This document shows, one piece after another, positions 9,901 through 16,480 of a stretch of DNA of 41,268 nt. Where the stretch lies: NCBI RefSeq assembly GCF_000317225.1, contig NZ_AJLL01000091.1, positions 1 through 41,268 of the forward strand, in the 5' to 3' direction. Positions within the stretch are counted from its first letter, which is position 1. Every line of letters starts with the position of its first letter. A program made the position numbers and the translations under genes. Source of the DNA: Fischerella thermalis PCC 7521. Its GTDB lineage: Bacteria > Cyanobacteriota > Cyanobacteriia > Cyanobacteriales > Nostocaceae. Under the pieces are notes generated by a model. It ran no database searches, was not told the origin of the DNA, and saw only the letters and a program-made list of their open reading frames with translations.

Positions 9901-10406
9901 GGGAAGAATTGCAGCAAGAAGCCAGTTGTGCAATTACTGATATTCGTCATCATGGACGTGCTTGGGTATTACCCCATCCTGAAAGAAGTTCCCCAGAAAT
10001 TGCAGCGATGGTATCTGATGATGAGATTGAAAAAATAGCAATTCAAGCAGTTATAGAATATGAAACAGCTAGAGGATGGCAAGTTGTCAGTGTAGAAAAA
10101 GAGAATCGCGGATTTGATTTAATATCCCGTGAAATTGATTCTGGCGACCCACTCAAAGCTAGTGCAGTGAGGTTTATTGAAGTTAAAGGACGGGCAAGTA
10201 TTGGTGAAGTAGCGTTAACAACAAATGAATATAAAACAGCAGAAAGATTAAAGGGTGATTACTGGTTATATGTGGTATTTAATTGTGATTCATCACCAGA
10301 AGTTCACACTATTCAAGACCCTGTGCGGTTGGGGTGGGAACCGTTAATTAAAATTGAGCATTATCACGTTGGGTCCGAAAAAATTTTAGGAGGAAATCAT
10401 GAGTAA
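6942..10406 (+). CDS. SNF2-family helicase with C-terminal DUF3883-like domain
   Basis: 1154 aa, apparently full length. The helicase N-lobe has Walker A in ADDPGAGKTIMAGLL (~residue 127) and DEAH in LIIVDEAHKMSA (~225), then TATPHKG (~262). The C-lobe shows MLIFTEHKDTLDYL (~490), VATEAAGEGINLQ and RMGRIHRYGQ (~585). A coiled coil lies near residue 950-1010. The last ~120 residues (RGWQVVSVEKENRGFDLIS, then FIEVKGRA) form a DUF3883-type, nuclease-fold-like domain. Helicases of this kind accompany DUF1156 methylases in several defence cassettes (similar to class 1 DISARM DrmD or BREX-linked helicases). Its stop overlaps the next start by 8 bp, so it heads an operon. Confident on family, inferred on role. 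Confidence 0.93.
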   Translation: MKIDQLKPNVIVRGSILPEPVQVLVVIPMGASVKLIGKGLNTNQVHEPILSASQLDLLASTPDKEPFDGNAQHFRLGVEALRLGFAYEYDPYFALAIARVDPLPHQLEAVYDYFLKQPRIRFLLADDPGAGKTIMAGLLLKELKVRGLVKRTLIITPANLTFQWQRELKDKFREEFEVVRGDILRANYGSNPWQEKNQVVTSVSWVSRIEDAKDSLLRSNWDLIIVDEAHKMSAYSSDNKTLAYKLGEELSKITDHYLLMTATPHKGDPKNFCLFLELLDRDVYGDVSSLEEAMLRNNAPFYLRRTKEALVTFPEETGIVKKLFTNRKVETIEFQIDAEELEFYNALTDYVEEQSIKASTDDTARGRALGFTMAMLQRRFASSIYAVRRSLERMRDKRQRILEDPEAYRQEQINKKLPEDFDDLTETEQQKIIGDLEGVVASVDPIALKKEILQLNELITQALILEKREVESKLVKLKEVIIQEGIFKDPKMKMLIFTEHKDTLDYLVGKLKEWGLSVTQIHGGMKIGDRDTPNTRIYSEREFREDCQVLVATEAAGEGINLQFCWFMINYDIPWNPVRLEQRMGRIHRYGQDKDCLIFNFVAINTSEGKVLWKLFERIRAIEIDLDPERTGKVFNVLGDIFPANQLERMMRDMYAHNLTESVILNRIVEQVDTERFRKISDSALEGLAKRELNLSQIIGKSAEAKERRLVPEVIHDFFVQAAHIAGIHPKETAKGKKIYRIGRVPRTLWGTGDRLENRFGKLGREYKKITFDKNILTDDPTLEWVTPGHPLFECVRDEVSAQVQEDLRRGAVFFDLHRETPARLDVFSAAIADGRGRKLHERLYVVQTDLDGTMTVRQPTLFLDLVPAKGVESNVQNGEGMDNGNLVNNLPDDTNLPSREQAEQALIEQELNSFLTEIRTQRQKEVETISNHMEISLNVIIDKVQIQYAELFQLKESGSKEQGLDGRIKQLEDRLFELNGRLDQRREELQQEASCAITDIRHHGRAWVLPHPERSSPEIAAMVSDDEIEKIAIQAVIEYETARGWQVVSVEKENRGFDLISREIDSGDPLKASAVRFIEVKGRASIGEVALTTNEYKTAERLKGDYWLYVVFNCDSSPEVHTIQDPVRLGWEPLIKIEHYHVGSEKILGGNHE

Positions 10407-11056
10407 ACCAAAGACTAATGTAGACAAATGTAACGATTTAAAATCAAAATTTCAAGAAGCAAATCTTTATAATAACTTTGGTAATGTTTTAGTTAAGATG
10501 CACGTTCAAGGATTTCGTTGTCATACAAATACTGTTATAGAGAATGTCAGATGGACATTCAAAAGCTTTAGTAATTTTCGTAGAAGATGAAAAAACTAAA
10601 TCTATAGCTAAAGCTATTCTTACTGAAATTATTCGGCGTGTGGATTCTAACTTTTTAAGTACGGTTGGAATATACCCCGCAGGAGTAAAAAATACAGTTA
10701 GAGCTTTAAATGATACCGAAATTAAAGTAGTTGGTGTATTGGATGCGGATCAAAAAGCTATTCCAAAACAGAATATTTTCACTCTTCCAGGGAAATTAGC
10801 TCCTGAGAAAGAACTATTTAATAATCAGGCGGTTAAAACTTATATTCAAAAAGAATATCAGCTAGACTTGGATGATTTTCAGTTTTCTTGCTTAGTTGAT
10901 ATAGACCACCATCAATGGTTTGAAAAATTAGCACAAAAGCTTTCTGTTGAAGAATTAGCATTAGTTACTGAGGTGTCTAGAGATTATGTTAAAAATTTAC
11001 CCGAAAACGAGATATCTTCTCTTGTAAATCAACTTAAAGAAGCTTGTTTAAAATGA
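10399..11056 (+). pseudogene. OLD-like ATPase/TOPRIM gene with internal deletion and frameshift
   Basis: A strong ribosome site (GGAGG) precedes ATG 10399. Residues ~1-50 (NNFGNVLVKMHVQGFRCHTNT) look like the first strands of an AAA_15/OLD-type ABC ATPase, just before where Walker A should come. Walker A never appears: that frame stops at 10588. The +1 frame then carries a TOPRIM-like domain, with ALVIFVEDEKTKSIAKAI (conserved Glu) and VVGVLDADQ (DxD), running to 11056. Roughly the whole ATPase body is missing. The TOPRIM half could still be made from ATG 10544 (170 aa). Its stop overlaps the methylase ATG (ATGA). Best read as a deletion remnant. Confidence 0.75.
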
Positions 11057-14000
11057 CTCAATACCCCAAACGCCTAATCGAAGTTGACCTACCCATTAAA
11101 CGCATTTCTGCTCACGCACGACGGGAGAAATCAATCAAACATGGGCATATTTCCACATTACATATTTGGTGGGCTAGACGACCTTTAGCCGCTTGTCGTG
11201 CTGTTATTTGTGCGGCTTTATGGCCTGACCCTGTTGATGAAAATTGTCCCCAGTCTTTTCGAGATTTAGCTACGGAATATATTAATAATTTTGCTAAAAA
11301 AGCTATAGCTATAAATAGTGATTTCTCTAAAAATTGTTCTACTGAAATTTGGAATAAATGGCAAGTTTTAGCTAAACCAGAAAATCAGTTAAATTCTCAT
11401 AATCCTCAACACTGGAATATATTAAGAAATAGCCTCCTAGATTTTATTGCTGATTTTGCAAATTGGGATAATTCTACACAAACTGATTATTTAGAAACCA
11501 GTCGGAATTTAACTCAAGCTGCACACGAAGCTTTAGGAGGAATACCAGGAACAAAACCCTTAGTTGTTGACCCTTTTGCTGGTGGTGGTGCTATTCCCTT
11601 GGAAGCATTACGAGTAGGTGCGGATGCTTTTGCTTCTGATATAAATCCGGTAGCAGTGTTGTTAAATAAAGTTGTGTTGGAATATATTCCTAAATATGGG
11701 CAAACTTTAGCGGATGAAGTGCGAAAATGGGGACAGTGGGTAAAAGAAGAAGCAGAAAAAGAATTAGCCCAATTTTATCCTAAAGACCCGGATGGTAGTA
11801 CACCAATTGCTTATTTATGGGCGAGGACTATTATTTGTGAAGGTCCAGGATGTGGTGCGGAAGTGCCGTTAATGCGGTCTTTATATTTGTGTAAAAAAAG
11901 TAATCGCAATATTGGTTTAAGGATAATTCCAAAACCGGAAGAAAAGCGGGTAGATTTTGAAATTATTGAAAAGCATAAAAATAAATGGGTAGTTGCAGAT
12001 AACCCAGAAATAGAAGTAAAAAATCCTAGTTTTGATGGCACTGTTAAAAGAGGTTCTGCCACTTGTCCTTGTTGTGGTTATACTACTCCTGTGGCATCTG
12101 TGAGAATACAATTAAAAGCCCGTCAAGGTGGTGCTAATGATGCACGTTTATTTTGTGTGGTGACGACTAGAACAAGTCAACAAGGAAGATTTTATCGTTT
12201 ACCCAATGAACAAGATTTAGAAGCTGTTAAAAATGCAAGTATTGAATTAAAAAAGAGAGTTAATCAACATACAGGAAATTTAAGTTTAATTCCTGATGAA
12301 CCTACTCCTAAAGGTGGTGGAAGTGGAGCAGGTAGGGCATTTTCTCAGCGAAATTATGGGATGGATAAGTTTCATGATTTATTTACTCATCGTCAAAATT
12401 TAGCTTTAACGACATTGGCTAGATTAGTACAAGAAGTAGGCAACAAACTGGCTAATGATAATGATTCAGGATTCGCAATAGCGGCACAAACAATACTGGG
12501 GATGGGAGTGAGCCGATTGAGTGATATTTGCAATTCTTTATGTATGTGGGAAAACACAAAGACTCAGGTTCGCCACGCTTTTACTCGTCAAGCTATTTCA
12601 ATGATGTGGGATTTTGCAGAACCGAATATATTTGCTGATGCCGCAGGTAACTACTATGTGACTTTAACAACGATGCTCGAAGTGATTAGAGCTTTTAGTA
12701 TCATTGCTACAAGCGGACAAACTGAGCAATTTTCTGCTAATTACCATTCTCTTCCTAATGAATCAGCACAAGGTTTCATTACAGACCCACCATATTATGA
12801 TGCGATACCTTATTCGGACTTATCAGACTTTTTTTATGTGTGGCTGAAACGAACATTACCGCTATCTGTCGGCATTTCCTTTATTGAAAAATTAACACCT
12901 AAAAAAGATGAATGTATAGTTGATGAAATTAAAGGTAAAGACCGCCAATACTTTGAACAAACAATGGCGCAAGCAATGGCAGAAGGTAAACGCATTCTGT
13001 CAGAGAATGGAATTAGTGTTATCGTCTTTGCCCATAAATCAACATCAGGCTGGGAAGCACAACTACAAGCAATGATAGATGCTGGATGGACAATTACAGG
13101 TTCATGGGCAATAGATACAGAAATGGGTTCTCGTTTACGCGCCATGAACTCAGCCGCCCTCGCTTCATCAGTTCACATAGTCTGCCGTCCCCGCAATACT
13201 AACGACATCGGCGACTGGCGCGATGTACTTCAAGAACTCCCCCAACGCATACATGAATGGATGCCACGCCTTGCATCAGAAGGCGTAGTTGGTGCAGATG
13301 CCATCTTCGCCTGTCTTGGCCCCGCCTTAGAAATCTTCTCCCGCTACTCCAGCGTTGAAAAAGCCTCTGGCGAACTTGTCACCCTCAAAGAATACTTAGA
13401 ATACGTTTGGGCAGCAGTATCAAAAGAAGCTCTGAGTATGATTTTTTCAAATGCAGATACTACCAGCTTTGAAGAAGATGCCCGCATCACCGCCATGTGG
13501 TTATGGACACTTTCCACAGGTAACATTGACAACAACAACACCAGCGAATCAGAACCCGACGACGAAGACGACGAAACCAGCAGCAAAACCAGTAAAACCG
13601 GCGGTTACACCCTAGAATTTGACGCAGCCCGGAAAATAGCCCAAGGACTAGGCGCACACTTAGAACAACTTACCCGCTTAGTAGAAGTCAAAGGCAGTAC
13701 AGCTAGACTTTTACCTGTATCCGAACGCACACAATATTTATTTGGTAAAGAAGAGTCCCAAGCACCCAGCAAAACCAAAGGTAAAAAAGGCAAAAAGAAA
13801 GAAGTTGAACAACTCAACTTATTTGCAGTCATGGGTATCCCTGAAACAGAAGAGGATACAGACTGGGGTGAAAAAACAGTACCCCAACTAGGGAATACTA
13901 CATTAGACCGCATTCACCAAAGCATGATTTTATTTGCAGCCGGACGTAGCGAAGCCCTGAAACGCTTCCTTCTTGAAGAAGGCGCAGGAAATGACCAACG

Positions 14001-14106
14001 CTTTTGGGGACTTGCTCAATCCCTATCCGGATTGTACCCCACTGGTACAGATGAAAAACGCTGGGTAGATGGGGTATTAGCTCGCAAAAAGGGATTGGGT
14101 TTCTAA
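11053..14106 (+). CDS. DUF1156-type adenine-specific DNA methylase
   Basis: 1017 aa from ATG 11053, whose ATGA overlaps the preceding stop; a TTG three codons earlier is open. N-terminal DUF1156 signature: KRLIEVDLPIKRISAHARRE and HISTLHIWWARRPLAACRA. SAM motif I is VVDPFAGGGAIPLEALR (~residue 172) and the catalytic motif is ITDPPYYDAIPYSDLSDFFY (~578). Between them lie Zn-ribbon cysteines (CEGPGCG, CPCCGY), as in COG1743 proteins. Expected product: N6-methyladenine (or N4-methylcytosine) in host DNA. Such methylases occur with DUF499 ATPases and SNF2 helicases in predicted defence cassettes, and as PglX-like enzymes in some BREX variants. The gene looks intact. Confidence 0.93.
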   Translation: MTQYPKRLIEVDLPIKRISAHARREKSIKHGHISTLHIWWARRPLAACRAVICAALWPDPVDENCPQSFRDLATEYINNFAKKAIAINSDFSKNCSTEIWNKWQVLAKPENQLNSHNPQHWNILRNSLLDFIADFANWDNSTQTDYLETSRNLTQAAHEALGGIPGTKPLVVDPFAGGGAIPLEALRVGADAFASDINPVAVLLNKVVLEYIPKYGQTLADEVRKWGQWVKEEAEKELAQFYPKDPDGSTPIAYLWARTIICEGPGCGAEVPLMRSLYLCKKSNRNIGLRIIPKPEEKRVDFEIIEKHKNKWVVADNPEIEVKNPSFDGTVKRGSATCPCCGYTTPVASVRIQLKARQGGANDARLFCVVTTRTSQQGRFYRLPNEQDLEAVKNASIELKKRVNQHTGNLSLIPDEPTPKGGGSGAGRAFSQRNYGMDKFHDLFTHRQNLALTTLARLVQEVGNKLANDNDSGFAIAAQTILGMGVSRLSDICNSLCMWENTKTQVRHAFTRQAISMMWDFAEPNIFADAAGNYYVTLTTMLEVIRAFSIIATSGQTEQFSANYHSLPNESAQGFITDPPYYDAIPYSDLSDFFYVWLKRTLPLSVGISFIEKLTPKKDECIVDEIKGKDRQYFEQTMAQAMAEGKRILSENGISVIVFAHKSTSGWEAQLQAMIDAGWTITGSWAIDTEMGSRLRAMNSAALASSVHIVCRPRNTNDIGDWRDVLQELPQRIHEWMPRLASEGVVGADAIFACLGPALEIFSRYSSVEKASGELVTLKEYLEYVWAAVSKEALSMIFSNADTTSFEEDARITAMWLWTLSTGNIDNNNTSESEPDDEDDETSSKTSKTGGYTLEFDAARKIAQGLGAHLEQLTRLVEVKGSTARLLPVSERTQYLFGKEESQAPSKTKGKKGKKKEVEQLNLFAVMGIPETEEDTDWGEKTVPQLGNTTLDRIHQSMILFAAGRSEALKRFLLEEGAGNDQRFWGLAQSLSGLYPTGTDEKRWVDGVLARKKGLGF

Positions 14107-14177
14107 TGACAACAGCTTTAACCACTGGTGGCAGTTGGAAACAAATACTGGAAAATTCGGCATACTCTAGCAGGTGA
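14106..14177 (+). pseudogene. 23-residue open frame, possible stump of a lost cassette gene
   Basis: An ATG overlaps the methylase stop (TAATG, typical of translational coupling) and opens a frame of 23 residues, MTTALTTGGSWKQILENSAY plus SSR, ending at TGA 14175-14177, 7 bases before the DUF499-gene ATG. The tight coupling suggests a real cassette gene once started here and lost its body. A chance mini-frame cannot be ruled out. Confidence 0.35.
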
Positions 14178-14184
14178 ATCACTT

Positions 14185-15147
14185 ATGGCAATTAAACCTT
14201 GGTACAAAATTGACGGCTTGACACCCCGCGAAGACTTAAGGGAAGGTAAACCCTTAGATGCTTCCGAATTTGCTGTCCATCTTGACAAAGTACGAGATAA
14301 AACTGCACCTGCCTACTACCAAGATCCAGAACAATTTTTTAATCGTACCTATATCACCAAATATTTAACTGAATTTTCTGCCCAAGTTGTTCGTCGTCTC
14401 TCCGGTGAAAAAACAGAAACTTCTGCTGTGTTTAACTTGTCTACCCAGTTCGGTGGAGGTAAAACTCATGCTCTCACCTTACTTTATCATCTAGCCAAAG
14501 GCGGTCCCACTGCTAACAACTGGACTGGTGTATTGCTGAATGGTGACGCTGTAAAAGATGCGATCGCACGCGGTGTCAAAGATGGAACTTTAGCCTATGT
14601 TGGCAAAAGCAGCAATGGTTATGAACCATTCCACTACCAATGCACATTTAATGCTGCGGATGTAGAAATTTCTGAGGATATGTTCATCATTACACAAGAA
14701 ACAGCAGAAGCTTACCAAAAAGCTTTAGCTGCAAGTGTTGCTGTACCCCAAGCATGGCAAGTTGGAGCTTACACACAAGCTAATACTAATAGTGGTTCTA
14801 CACCTATTACAAACACTGTGGGAGAGAATCCTACATCTTATGTTAGCAATAATATTAATCAGCTCAAAGATGAACTAGAACCAACAGATGAACCTGAGAC
14901 TATAACCCCAGTTCCATCACCACAATTATTAAGATGGAGTGGTGCAATTACACCGCAAAAATGGATGAACTTTTACACAAAGGTGCTTACCAAGTTTGCT
15001 ACTAATAAAAACTTAAAATTAGCATTAAAAGTGGAATTTTTAGTTGAGGGAAAAATTACCCAGCAAACGGTTGAGGAAACTAAAGTTGCGCTTGCTGAAT
15101 TAGGTCTGAATAATGATGTTGAAACTGATATACACGAAGATCCCTAA
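14185..15147 (+). pseudogene. DUF499 ATPase with large in-frame internal deletion
   Basis: 320 aa from ATG 14185, preceded by AGGTGA; the frame is open 19 codons further up but that part does not look family-like. Residues 1-116 match the start of DUF499 (COG1483) ATPases: KPWYKIDGLTPREDL, YYQDPEQFFNRTYIT, then the P-loop TQFGGGKTHALTLLYHL (~88-104). From ~118 on (GDAVKDAIARGVKDGTLAYVG, then a Ser/Thr/Pro-rich linker and WSGAITPQKWMNFYTKVLTK) it matches the C-terminal part of the same family. Full-length members have roughly 900-1100 residues, so Walker B and most of the ATPase are gone. Junction near 14530-14545. ATPase function should be lost. Confidence 0.75.
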
Positions 15148-15209
15148 AATTTGAATTTTATTTTTATATGATGGATATGCTACCAGATAAAAAAATTACT
15201 GAAGATTAA

Positions 15210-15590
15210 TATTACAGCAGGAGGAACGAGTGCTTTTACGACAGCCTCAGCGTCATATCCCATCGACTGGATATCAAGCAAGGCGAGTCGGTCGTGACCT
15301 GCTTCATCTCTGGCTCTCTGTGCAGCCCACTGTGCCAAACTCTTGCGACCAGATGCAGCGAAGCGCTGGTGGTCTGCGGTTTGACTTCACAGCCTTCCAG
15401 GCTAATACTATTGCCCTATCCAAGAGCTTCCGTGTTTTAGCTACGCTGTCTGTATCAACCTTTTTTGCAGCAAAGCCAGCCCCACTCTCTACAGAACTGG
15501 GTTGGCTGTCTTCACTGCTATTTCGTCAGATACAGTACACGCCGATTCCGTATCAATTAAAAAGTCATTACGCATATTACGCATATTTCG
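15210..15590 (-). pseudogene. Remnant of an unidentified gene (possibly heme-oxygenase-like)
   Basis: Read on the minus strand, ~15215-15405 encodes a protein-like stretch (SLAQWAAQRARDEAGHD, RLALLDIQSMGYDAEAVV) and a second frame just upstream reads LLDRAIVLAWKAVKSN. Stops and a frame change separate the two. The E-x-x-HD pattern inside helices recalls heme-oxygenase-like / iron-containing redox proteins, but this is a weak guess from memory. The 3' end is cut near 15215, just after the DUF499 remnant. Confidence 0.4.
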
Positions 15591-15642
15591 TTTCCTCAAT
15601 TGTGGTTGTTGCAGAATGAGAGAAAATCACTCGTGGGAAAAG

Positions 15643-15945
15643 TTATTGCTCAGGGATAATTACCTCCGCACCTTCCCACCGTGCAGCAAACAGCTCGGTG
15701 AACGCGTTAGCGATCCCCAGTTCTGTTTTCGCGACGAAAGTGAAGTACTTTGATTGAACTATGTTGCAGTGCGTGCCATTGGGGGGCGATCGCGCCTCCC
15801 AAAAAACCAAACGCATATTGCATTCCCATATCTTCCAGCATTTTGACCACATAAGCCTTACTTGTGCATTAGCAAGCAAAAGAACGCAATTGCGGACTCC
15901 ATGAGCGGTAGCGTTATTCCCAGACATTTCTGTACGTTCAGCCAA
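15643..15945 (-). pseudogene. Remnant of a thiamine-diphosphate (acetolactate-synthase-like) enzyme
   Basis: Two minus-strand frames each carry a piece of the N-terminal Pyr domain of ThDP enzymes. One (about 15868 down to 15707) reads VVKMLEDMGMQYAFGFLGGA and then SSIKVLHFRRE, which contains the family's glutamate region. The other (about 15725 down to 15643) reads LGIANAFTELFAARWEGAEV, matching the GPGITNALTGLxxARWEGA region of relatives. About 25-30 residues that normally join them are missing, with a frame change. The rest of the ~550-residue enzyme is gone. An ATG at 15945 begins a 100-residue hybrid frame that crosses these pieces and is unlikely to be a functional protein. Confidence 0.7.
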
Positions 15946-15957
15946 AAAAGTCTATTA

Positions 15958-16023
15958 ACACAAAAGTACAAAAGTACTTTTTAAGGGTTTTTAGTCAAAA
16001 AGCACAAAAGTACTTTTTAAGGG
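15958..16023. promoter_or_regulatory. Paired 20-bp repeats with AAAAGTACTTTT palindromes (candidate operator)
   Basis: ACAAAAGTACTTTTTAAGGG occurs exactly twice, at 15968-15987 and 16004-16023, period 36 bp. Each copy contains the perfect 12-bp palindrome AAAAGTACTTTT (15970-15981 and 16006-16017); a half copy AAAAGTAC sits at 15962-15969. The array lies just upstream of the ThDP-enzyme remnant (minus strand), where an operator would sit. No matching regulator is obvious in the window. Confidence 0.6.
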
Positions 16024-16301
16024 CGCTGCATAGAATTGGTATGAACACTAAGGAATTCACCAACAAATTCCTAAAGCCAGTTATGCTTAATTTGATAAAT
16101 AGTTTAACCAGTGGTATAGGCTAGATTCTTTAACCTAACCCAAACTAACATTGCACAAGCAACATGATTTCTTTGGAGCCTAGTTTTACGCCACTTGCCT
16201 TGATTCGATACCAGTTAATTGTTTAATTTATCTGTGAAACTCCTCGATTTTCTAACGAATTTTACACAAGTACCGACATAATCCGTCTCTATAGTAATTT
16301 T

Positions 16302-16427
16302 GGCGTTGCTGAATTTGGTCATGAATTATGTTTGCATACATTTTTGTAGAGACGTAGCAATGCTACGTCTCTACTACGTCTGGTCATACCCGTGAATTGT
16401 AAATTCATATCTTGATTCAGCAACACC
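16302..16427. mobile_element. MITE-like element with 13-bp terminal inverted repeats
   Basis: Left end GGCGTTGCTGAAT (16302-16314) and right end ATTCAGCAACACC (16415-16427) are inverted repeats with one mismatch. Between them lies a near-perfect internal palindrome GTAGAGACGTAGCA / TGCTACGTCTCTAC (about 16345-16373). At ~126 bp with no coding frame, this fits a non-autonomous miniature element. I cannot fix a target-site duplication; AATTT-like runs flank both ends. Confidence 0.75.
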
Positions 16428-16480
16428 CAAATTTGATAGCAGATTTCGATGTACCCTGCGCCATAGTTAAATGTATCTTG

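Noticed and set aside
10540-10600. Programmed frameshift joining the ATPase and TOPRIM frames
   Set aside because: No slippery heptamer followed by structure is visible, and a frameshift would still leave the whole ATPase core missing; deletion explains it better.
14128-14184. Upstream GTG start extending the DUF499 frame by 19 residues
   Set aside because: ATG 14185 has a ribosome site and matches the family start; the extra residues are not family-like and overlap the 23-codon stump.
15230-15619. A 129-residue + strand open frame starting with GTG behind a good GGAGGA site
   Set aside because: Its composition is not protein-like, and the opposite strand carries the more convincing coding remnant; the GGAGGA is probably fortuitous.
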